From Asterochloris sp. CNOR1 (Eukaryota; Chlorophyta; Trebouxiophyceae; Trebouxiales; Trebouxiaceae): a stretch of 64,000 nucleotides of DNA. The notes below the pieces were generated by a model, which made no database searches, had not been told where the DNA came from, and was given only the letters and a program-made list of their open reading frames with translations. A program made the translations under genes and the position numbers. The stretch covers positions 1,984,001 through 2,048,000 of the forward strand of contig OZ017757.1 of NCBI GenBank assembly GCA_963969365.1, given 5' to 3'. This document shows positions 45,522 to 54,748 of the stretch, in pieces (position 1 is the stretch's first letter; each line of letters begins with the position of its first letter).

Positions 45522-48500
45522 ATGAGCACAATGGCAGGGGGCAGGGGAAAGCCCAACTCAAAAAAATTTCAGCTGCACGCGGTATGCCCACACCTCAACC
45601 TTCTTGTTTGAAGCTGTCTGCCAGGCATACGCCATAGCCTGTATGTCTCTGCTGTACTCAAGGACATGCCCGCTTACACCTCAGGCGGAGGCATGTCTCT
45701 GGCCCTTCTTCAGCAGGACAGCCCCAGGCTGCCATGGGACTGACAGCAGCTGCTTGCCTGCAGCTGACAGAGCTGCGGCTAGAGGTGAAGCCTGAGAAAA
45801 TTGTGTACGTCATGGTAAGCACGTGCCTCCCGTACCTTAATTCCCTGATATGCAGCTTGCTGCACAGGCATGGAGGGTCCAACTTGGGAGTTGCTTTGGT
45901 GCTGAACAGTGCTGCATACACTGCACTGGCTGCGCGGGATCTGCTGGTGCTGCCTGACACAGAGTCCATCACCACCAAGCTGTGATGTTTTGGCAGAGCT
46001 GTGGTCAAACTGCTTGTCGGTCAGACTTGCTGCTTTCGTCCCCAGACTCATGCTGAGAATGACTTGTGTCAGGCACCACTTGCTGCTGCCCTGTCTGCAG
46101 CTCAAAGTTGGCAATGCGGAGGTGTTTGGCACGGAGCTGCCGCTGGGGGAGCAGTTAGCCCTACAGGGCCAGAAGATCGCTGTGAGTTGCACTCAACCGC
46201 TTGCTTTGCAAGTCTAAAGCCCTTTGAGATGCTGTAGCGTTCCACTGTGAGCCAGCTGGCAGCCCTGCAACTGCATGTGCTGCATATCTGTGGCACCTTT
46301 GGCTCCAGAGTGGTACACTGCCAGCCAGGCATACAACAGCTAAGTGTGCTGTGCCCCATACTGCAGTCAGCCCACACAATGGCGGATTTATTTGCACCGT
46401 GCCCATGGTGGAGTGTCTGCCTGCAGATCTTCACCTGGGGAGGCTGCACCGTCCAGTTGAGCACGCCCGAGGCAACTCTGGAAACCGCCATTGATGTCGT
46501 GTGAGTCTACTTGTCATGTGGCCACACACATGTGCTGTGCAGCTTTTAAGGGACTCTGCTGGTGTCTACTCTGGCTGGGCATTTCGCGGCAAGGGTTCTG
46601 CTTGGGTCCCTTGGGTGGGCACCACGCGGCATGCCTGCATAGATGCCTGCAAGTCCAGCGCATCTGGCTGACGAGAGCATAAGCCTTCTCAGGCCACATG
46701 TATTGCACAATGCCGGGCCTCTCCACTCACCCTTGCTGCTGTGTGACCCGATTGTGCAATGATGTGGCTGCATCTGGCAGACATCGTGTTGATATGGCTG
46801 GTGCCTGAGCATCTCAATCACAATGTCTGTATGATGTCATAGTTGGTGCCTTAGCACTGCACCCTGGCCACACACGGTGGCTCTGCCATGCAGATTTGTC
46901 TGCGATGGTGAGTCTATGTCACTCTACCTCAACGTCCAGAATAACATGTCTAAATTATTCCTCATCCAATTGCTTTGCAGGTACGACTCCGATGACACAC
47001 CCATGTCCTTTTACCTCAACGTCCATGACACTCTCGAGAACCGGCGGAAGGAGGCTAACGATGAGGGCAAGGGTCATGGGCCAAGAACAATAGTAAGATC
47101 TCCCGTGCTGCGCCAATGCACACCAGCTATGCAGGGTCAGCTGCGGTGTTGGCGGATTTTGGGGCGCTTCCAACTTGCTGTGCTGGCAGGCCTCTCTCTC
47201 ACAGCCACATCACCCACAACTGCTGCAGCCTCTGGCAGACAGGTGAATTGCCCAGGCCATGTCTACTGCCAGCCTGCCTGCAGGTGGTCCTGTGGCCATG
47301 GCACTGCCGTCATGCTTGCAGTGTTATTGACACATGTTCTCGCGTATCCTAAAAGAGAGGGCGGCCTCATGCTTCTGCAGAGGAAGTGCGTCTGCCCCTG
47401 GCGAACGTGTTACACACAGTGCCTAGGCCTCGCCTACTGCCTGCCCCCAGGTGGCTTTGTCTGGGCATAGCAGTCAAGCATGCCAAGTGCCTGCCTCCAG
47501 GTGGCAACGTCTGGGCACAGTAGTCAAGCATGGAGTTCACGCCCTGGTGCATCTCACAAGAGAGTGCTCGGTGCCTGCCTGCAGGTGGTGGGCCCCACTG
47601 ATGTTGGCAAGAGCTCGCTGTGCCGCCTGCTCTTGAACTGGGCAGTCCGCAGCGGGTGGGGGCCCACCATGGTCGACCTGGACATTGGTGAGCAGCCCCA
47701 GTCACTGCTGTCATCACTGCGAGCCAGCAGCACCATGCGTTGGCGCCATGCATCACATCGTGAGCACAGAGAGTCATCAAGGTGACACCTGCAGCTGGCA
47801 TCTGGCAGCGTCTTCTGAAGCATTGTGCACCTCCTCAGCAGAAAGCAGCACTGGCCCTGTCTGAGCGCTCGCCTGGAAGCGCTCGGCGAATCTTGAGTGC
47901 ACAGACAACAAGCAGCGCTGGCCCTGCCTGGATGAAGGGCGAAATGCCCTCCCAGGACTCGGCAGTCTGGGACCCCCCTCGTGCAGATGCAGCGACCACA
48001 GGAATGGCAAGGTCATGTTGCCTGCTGCTTGTGCAGGCCAGGGCTCCATCACAGCACCCGGCAGCGTGGGCGCCACCCCTGTCGAGAGCCCAATCGACAT
48101 CGAGGAAGGGCTGCCTGTTGAGGTCCCCCTCGTCTACTTCTTCGGCAGCCCCTCCCCCACAGACAACCTTGCCCTGTACCGCTACATAGTTGAGCGCCTG
48201 GCTGCCGTCCTGAACAAGCGTGCCAGCTTGAGCCCCCCAGTAAGGCTCACATCCGCGTTCACCTGCTCAGCCTTGGTGATTTTGGCTGCTTCATGTTGCG
48301 AGGATTCAGAGCTTCCTGGGCCTGCGCGCCAGCCTGTGGCCCCACATGAGGCTCATGGCCTGTGTCACCCCCAGTGGGCCATCTGCGCTGCGCAGGGACA
48401 GGTCAAGACAGCACCCTGCACAGGCAGCATTGCAGCAGTCCCCATGCTTGGTCTCGAGACGTAGTGGGCAGGCTGCCGCCTTTGGCATGGCATTCATGCA

Positions 48501-50280
48501 CCCTGAGGCAAGGACACAGGTCACAACCCTTCAGCCTGGGCTTGTCCTCTGGTCCCGCATACATCCTGCCATGCAGGCGGGCGCCTCTGGCATGGTGATC
48601 AACACAATGGGCTTCATCGACGGCGCGGGGTACGACCTCCTGCTGCACTCCATTGAGGCCCTCAAGGCCGATGTGGTCCTCGTGCTGGGCCAGGACCGCC
48701 TGTTCAGCCAGCTGCAGAGCGCGCTGCGGGTGAGTCACAGCGAGCATGGCTCATGACAGAATGCTGTGCACAGTGGGACACAAAGGGGGTCCAGCTGCCA
48801 GGGGCTGCATCGGGACTGTCACCTGCACAGCACTCTGCAGTTCTTCTAGGGTGTCAATGTCTGTACAAGGGCAGTCTTCCCTTTGGAAACTAGACACAAG
48901 CATGAGCTGCAACAACTGCACGGTGTCGTGCACCAGAGTCCCCACTTTTCTGATGTACTGCACGGTCAGCACCTGTCAGCGCTAAGATTCTCAAAGTCTC
49001 GAGATGTTCAGCCACCTGCAGCAAGCCCTGAGCCTGCTGCAGTGCTTGAGGGCTGCCCTTGCCAGCTGCAGACTGTTGGCTTGTGAACAGCTGCAGTGGA
49101 TGCACCCAACCCTTGTGCAGAGCTGGGGGCTTGCCCTGCGCAGCTGTCGGCCTGGGCTGACACAAGCTCAGGGGTTGGGTGACCTGCATGGGTGCACACT
49201 GATGACTACTATTATGCAGAACAGTTTGCATGCAATAGCTGAGGTCTGACAGACCCCTGCCTCCCCCTGCTGCAGTCCCAACAACACATCTCAGTCGTCA
49301 AACTGCCCAAGTCAGGAGGTGTGGTCACCCGGCCCAGCAGCTATCGGCGGCAGGCCCGTGTCAGCCGCGCCTATGAGTACTTTTATGGGCCCCGTCATGA
49401 CCTGAACCCCATCATGGAAACGGTAAGGAGGCCCATGTCAGCTGCGCCTATTGAGTACCTTCATGGGCCCCGTCACGACCTGAATCCTACCATGGAAAGG
49501 GGCATTTGGCTAGCTGGCACCATCAGCTGTTATGCAGAGGACTTGTGAGGCAGGCAGCCAGAAGCACTGCGCACCCAGGCCGAGTCCAAGCCGCCATCCG
49601 TAGGCTCTTGGCAATGCTGGAAGCCCCAGGGGGCTGTCGTGTGCTGCAATGCTGTTGGGGCCTCCCCTGCAGACTTGGGATGGCTGCCTCGCATGCTGCC
49701 GCCTGCCATTGTGCTGCGTTCACTCATGCTGGCCTGTTGTGCAGGTCCCTTTTGACCAGTTGCAAATCTACCGCATTGGAGGGGGCATCAGAGCACCCAG
49801 CTCTGGCGTTCTGCCTGTAGGTGAGCACTGTAAAGTTAGCTGCCAGGCCTTTTGTCTGTTTCATGGCAGGGCACGCAATGCAGCATTCCGCTCGTCTGTT
49901 GCATGTTCATTGCCAGGGAAGTTGCCAACATGCAAAGCAGCGGGGTCCTTTCATGTTGCACAGCATGCTTTCAGTGCCATCTTGAAGCGTTCCTTGCTCT
50001 CTGTGTCTCACCTACAGGCGCAGAGTCCCAGGCAGACCCACTGAAAGTCTCCCCAGTGACCAACATCAACGACATCCTCAATTGCATGCTGGCTGTCTCT
50101 CACGCTGACAGCCCTGAACACCTGTTGTCTGTGAACGTGGCTGGGTTTTTGTATGCAGTAAGCATTGATGCCCGCAAGGATCCTCCAACAGTCACTTATC
50201 TTGTTCCCTGCCCTGGACCTTTACCCGGCAAGTACTTGCTGCTGGGGGCTGGCAAGATGCTCTTCCCTGAACAAGGTTGA
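45522..50280 (+). CDS. CLP1: CLP1 polynucleotide 5'-kinase / pre-mRNA cleavage factor subunit
   Basis: CLP1 binds ATP and acts in mRNA 3'-end cleavage factor II and, in animals, tRNA splicing. Exons: 45522-45581, 45764-45814, 46101-46181, 46427-46500, 46981-47092, 47585-47687, 48037-48239, 48577-48729, 49276-49422, 49745-49820 and 50018-50280, giving 440 aa with all phases consistent (human about 425). N-terminal domain: KKFQLHALTELRLEV, NAEVFGTELPLG, FTWGGCTVQ, then DTPMSFYLNVHDTLENRR. Kinase domain: Walker A GPTDVGKSSLCRLLLN, then DLDIGQGSITAPG, VPLVYFFGSPSPTDN, GAGYDLLLHSIEALKADVVL and GQDRLF. C-terminal domain: RAYEYFYGPRHDLNP and HLLSVNVAGFLYAV. It looks catalytically competent. The first exon (20 codons) rests on weaker evidence. 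Several introns hold exon echoes. Confidence 0.93.
46894..46950 (+). repeat. Echo of CLP1 exon 5 with intact acceptor and frame
   Basis: GCAG then a copy of the exon start at 46981: the echo translates as FVCDGESMSLYLNVQ beside the real YDSDDTPMSFYLNVH. The phase (one extra base after the acceptor) is the same as in the true exon, but no donor is evident. The period is about 87 bp. Confidence 0.8.
47255..47595 (+). repeat. Serial acceptor-side echoes before the CLP1 Walker A exon
   Basis: The real acceptor GCCTGCCTGCAGGTGGTGGG (47573-47592) has copies near 47270-47290 (GCCTGCCTGCAGGTGGTCCT), 47441-47485 (CTGCCTGCCCCCAGGTGGCT then TTGTCTGGGCATAGCAGTCA) and 47492-47535 (GCCTGCCTCCAGGTGGCAAC then GTCTGGGCACAGTAGTCAAG). 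The last two are nearly identical over about 45 bp. Confidence 0.75.
49355..49505 (+). repeat. 77-bp duplication of the end of CLP1 exon 9
   Basis: Bases 49355-49422 plus the donor are repeated at about 49432-49499 at roughly 85% identity (CTATTGAGTACCTTCATGGG beside CTATGAGTACTTTTATGGGC). One inserted base shifts the frame, and the copy lacks the donor (GGAAAGGGGC in place of GGAAACGGTAAG). Confidence 0.85.
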
Positions 50281-50801
50281 ATGGAGCCCATGAAGTGCAA
50301 TATTGGAGATCTCAGCATGAATGCTGACTGCACACGGTCGTCACATAAGCTGCTGACCCCTGCCAGGGGGAGATGATGGCAGGTGTCAAGCGTTGCAATA
50401 CTGAAAAGAATGGCAGGGTCAATGTCTCTCTTTGGGGTCTATGATGGTGAGGCCGCCACCCGGCCAGATGCAGTTCGGGGGGTGCAGCATGGACAGGCTG
50501 TGCATAGTGTACACTCTGTGCACGGAGACTGTCACCTTGATGACATATTATCGCGGCAGTTGTCTTAGATGTGGACATGGGACTGCGTCTTATGCTGAGG
50601 TGTTGGCCTTGTGCCATTATCATGTTGTCACTGCCACTTGCGGCCACGTACTGCCCTGCTGGTACTGCACGGACTGCCACCAGCAGTGATCAACTGCCTG
50701 ACCCGATGTAGATTTCATGCTGCAGGTGAGCTGAGGTCTGGCTGCACCCCGCAAGCTGGGGGCTGAGCCAGTGCTGAGCCGGTGCCAGACTGGGGCATCC
50801 C
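50281..50801. other. Intergenic, convergent 3' ends of CLP1 and SEC14-like gene
   Basis: 521 bp expected to hold both 3' UTRs. No RNA gene, conserved ORF or repeat was recognised. Confidence 0.45.
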
Positions 50802-53800
50802 TCACGCCATGATGGCAGAGGGGTTGGGGATGCCATTGGCCTGTGCCGGCTGCTTGCCCTTGAAGTCTGCTGCCTGCAGGCTCCCAGTCTGCTGGACATG
50901 GTGCCGCAAGAACTCCTCGATCTTGTCCCTTTGCTGGGCGTCGTCCTTCTGACAGGCCACTGCGTACTGCTCATAGTCAAAGGCTTCCGTGTCGGGCAGC
51001 GCGCCGCCCATGCACTGCTCCATCTACATGCAGCAATTGAACTGTTGCTGCCAGATTCAATGGCCATGTGACACATTCTAGGTACCTTGTGGCTGCATTT
51101 CACATAGAAGGGCAGGGGCCACATGGAGAGGCCGCCATAGGCATGGTCTGCATTGTCGCCAGTCAGGCAAGTGTGAAGATAAGGCAGCAGGCTTTCACAG
51201 TGCACAATGTGTGCAACAAAATGGGTAGACAGTCTGCCAGCGAGGGGGCACTTGAAACTCATACAGCTTATGGCAATCAGCGCTTTGCAGCGATGCAATA
51301 AAACAGTGCGGAAGCCAGAAGGCAATTAGCACTTTGCCCCATGCAAATGGACGTGTGGCCTGTGGACCAAGGCCATCTTCCAATCAAGAGAGGTTCACCC
51401 CCATGTTTTACCTGGTCCATATGAAATTGGGCCTCCATTTCAGCCTTGCCAGCTGCGTCCACATTGATGAATCGAACCTTCTCCTTTGTCACAGGGTCCA
51501 GCAGGGGCTTGCACATCTGCAGGCAATGAGCCACACGGGTGAGGCGCGGCACAGAAGTCTTTTGGCCGCCAGATTAAGCCCATCCGTATAGGGTCCTGCC
51601 GTTGGCTAAAAAACCTTTGCAGCTCCCTACACTGCAGGCTGCCATTTATATCTGAAGGCTTGCAAGCGGTCAGACTGCTTCACACCAGAGTCGCAGCTCC
51701 CTATGCTGCAGGCCGCCATCCTTATCTAAAGGCCTGCAAGCGGTCAGACTGCTTCACACCATGGTCGCAGCTAGGTGAGGGTGCAGCATGCCCATCAGGG
51801 CCACAGAGGTGCATAGCATGCTCCATGGTCAAAGAGGCATTGACGTATTGCCAGTTGTCTGTGTGCACAAAGTCCAATGCACCAGGAGACCAGCCGGCCT
51901 GGTTACACATCTGCGGCGCCAACTCGAAGCCGGCTGATACAGCAGCAGGCAGGCTCTGCAGGCCACAGGCCACCGGGGGTTGGGCAGCCTCCAACACCCT
52001 GGGGTCAGCAGCGTGACAGCAGCAGGTCATCGCAGCCAGCCCGTGTGTGTCTCCAGACAGCAGCAGGCAGCAGCAGCCCTTAACGGCTGCTGGAGCAGCC
52101 GAAAGCTGGCGCTGTCCAGAAGCGGCATTGGTGATTGCACAGGATGCCCAAGCAGTTGCTTGCAGACCAGAAGCTGCCGCACTTCTGCTACCAAAGACAC
52201 AGCTGGCCAGAAGGCAGACAAGCTCACCCTCCAGGTGAATGAGAACAGCTTTGGCGGGCTGTAGCAGACCGCCAACCCTAGCCGCTCTGGGTAGTGACTC
52301 TGGAGAATCTTGGTGGTGGCTGCACACAGCATGGTGGATTGCACTGGGGCGGCAGTGAGCAAGGTGCAAGCGCTGTTGTGGCAGAAACCTTGAGGTACAG
52401 GGGCACAAGCAGGTGTCACAGCGCTGATGGGCCTCAAAGGCAAAGGGCGTTGCTGAGGCTGTGCAAGCACCATACAGCAGACTGGGCTGCTCACATATGG
52501 CATGGCTCATAGGGGGAGCATTCCGGTATGAGAACTCCTGAAGGTCTAGAAGCCATGTCATCTGGCCAGCACCTGCAGGCAGAGTGCTGCTTGAAAGAGG
52601 GCTAGCCGCAGCTGACTGCACTGGGACGGTCAGGCACTTGCAGCCAGGTGCAGTTGCTAGACACGAGCAGGGTACCATCAGGGGCTTCATCCCAGCAGCT
52701 CATTGTCCTCAATAAACATGGTAAGGAAGACACTGGGTCTCAACCAGGGCTCAACACGACACTGCACCAGTGCAACCCAGCAGCCTCAGCTGCTCAGAGC
52801 CTCTCAAACCAGCAGCAGCTGTTTACAGCTGCACGGGGTGCCAAGCATAGCAGCAGCTGCCCATCATCCTGCTGCTGTCCTCAGGTGTAGCCACAACTGG
52901 ACAGGTCAGCCCGACAGACAGCAGCCATTTGCTGTCATCCAGGGTGCATTCAATCATTTGTTGCAGCTCACCTGTTGCATCGGCGTCCCTGCATGCTGCC
53001 TCAAGGTGGTAGACTAGAAACCTGATCTGACGATCCGAGACTGGAGTGTTCTCTTTCCTGCAGGCAGAGGCCACCCAGGTCAGGCCTCAGAAATCATGTG
53101 GCAAGCTGCTCAGGCTGCCGGCAGCACATCTCTTGACACACCTGCCAAGCAGGGATGAGGCAGCGCTGTGTGGACCCTCGCATGCAGAGCTGTGCTGTCA
53201 CAGAAGCACCCCTGCGGCCCCGCAGCCTGGCAAGACAGCCAGGCACAAGGCAGCAGCCCTCGCATCTTGTGACGCATCGTGAGCGCAGCACCACGCCAGC
53301 AGCCCTCACAGCACCTCCTTCCCGACCGTGGTAGAAGTGCACGCTGCAGCAGATGTCCTGGCAAACCCTCACCGCGGACGCAACACCAGAACCGGCCGTC
53401 CAGCCCTGTCACGACACCTCATCTTGAAAGTCTTCCCCGTCTCTGCCTCCATCGCCACTTCAGCCCACGTGATCTGATCAGGCCTGTAAGCCAGACGCCT
53501 GCAGCAGACCCCGGAACTGCCTCCATTGTGGCGGGTCACAGGTGCAGGCAGCAGGTGGTAGAACCACAGCCCCCCCACGCACTGGCACACAGGCTGTCAT
53601 GCACTGCAATTGCAGCTGGGCAGCTGTGGAAGCATGACCTGTGCCTTTCATAGCTGTGCCTTGCAGCTCATGGCCCAGGTACGGAAGCCACGCTGTGCTC
53701 TGCCAGGGTGCCCTCCACACTGCCCCAGAGGCTGCCATGCGTCTCAGGTGCAACTAGCCGGCAATACCGCATGAGCTGTGCCGTGTAGCTGCTGCAGAGA

Positions 53801-54664
53801 CTTTGGCATGCAGCTGTGTCGCCTTGCCACGCAGCACTGCCATGTGTTCCAAGTGATCAAGGCAGGGCCACACATGCATATGAGCAGCGCCTTGCAGCTG
53901 ATAAGGCAGCAGTGCTGTTGCAAGAAGCCGACATGGAAGCTGCTGAAGCTGCAGAAACAGCTGCCTGAAAGTGGCCACCAGAGGCTGTTGCACCCCTGTA
54001 GGCCAGCCAGGCTGCAGCTGTCCATGCGACAGGCAGAACCACTCTCGTCATGCGAGCGTCCCACCATGGCTCACCATTCCAACGTTGCTTTGAGCATGGC
54101 TGCTGCCTTGCTGCTGTTCCAGCTTCGGGCTCGCAGGTACCTGAGCAATGTGCTTTGGACGCACCAGGCTGCCAGATGAGGGTGCTCCTGCACCAAGCAG
54201 GCAAAGGACTTGGCTGTCAATGCAAGCCATCTCTCTGCTGAGCAGAAGTTGAGCTGGGTCAATGCACAGCAAGTGGTCAGGATGGCAGGTGTCACATCTG
54301 CTGCCCCGAGGGCCCAGGATTTGGCCAACAGTTGCTGGCCAATGCAAAGCCCTCCATCACAGCAGGGAGTGCAAATGAGGGTACAGCCTTCTGCAGAAGC
54401 ACATGATATGACTACTTGTGGCTGCCCCAGCTCCTGCTACCTGCTTCTTCCGCTCTCAGTGGAAGTGACGCACACTGACATAAGGCACAATGTTTTAGGC
54501 CTCTGATGCTGTGAAGGCGGATTCTGAAGGCCCAGGCCGACCCAGATGCTCACCTGCAATAACCTCTGCACATCAGGGTGCTGCTGCAGAACTTGAAGCT
54601 TCTGTTGGTGATCTGTAGGCAGACTGCTGGGGTCCTCCTCGGGATTGATCTGCTGCGCCCCCAT
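50802..54664 (-). CDS. SEC14-like (CRAL-TRIO) lipid transfer protein
   Basis: Cytosolic phosphatidylinositol/lipid transfer protein family. Exons in coding order: 54664-54554, 54187-54075, 53498-53373, 53057-52972, 52572-52495, 52319-52228, 51516-51412 and 51023-50802, giving 310 aa with consistent phases. CRAL-TRIO-N: LLRYLRARSWNSSKAAAMLK, then LEWRLAYRPDQITWAEVAME and ETGKTF. Lipid-binding domain: GRPVLVLRPR, DRQIRFLVYHLEAA, FSYRNAPPMSHAISTTKILQ, SHYPERLGLAVCYSPPKLF, KPLLDPVTKEKVRFI and MEQCMGG in the position of the family's LPxExGG. The tail after residue ~245 is polar and lacks a GOLD or membrane segment. The first coding exon contains no conserved residues; ATG 54664 was chosen because the frame is closed upstream, but a further 5' exon is possible. 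Confidence 0.86.
51620..51775. repeat. Two-copy 74-bp tandem repeat in a SEC14-like intron
   Basis: Units begin CAGCTCCCTACACTGCAGGC (51620) and CAGCTCCCTATGCTGCAGGC (51694), with a partial third start at 51768. They share the long run GCAAGCGGTCAGACTGCTTC then ACACCA. The repeat lies in the intron between exons 52228 and 51516 and does not match a flanking exon. Confidence 0.85.
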
Positions 54665-54748
54665 GCCTGCCAGCCCGCTTATCGAGGGGACCTCCTCAGG
54701 AGACCGATCAATGAAGTTAGTCAAAGGGGAATAGTGAGGTCTTTACTT

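Noticed and set aside
46877-47470. A single 197-codon frame covering the CLP1 echo, exon 5 and intron
   Set aside because: The echo and the true exon lie in the same frame by chance of the duplication period; family alignment supports only 46981-47092 as coding.
51722-52690. A 322-codon minus-strand frame across two SEC14-like exons
   Set aside because: Only two segments (52572-52495, and 52319-52228 in another frame) match the family; the rest is intron that happens to be open.
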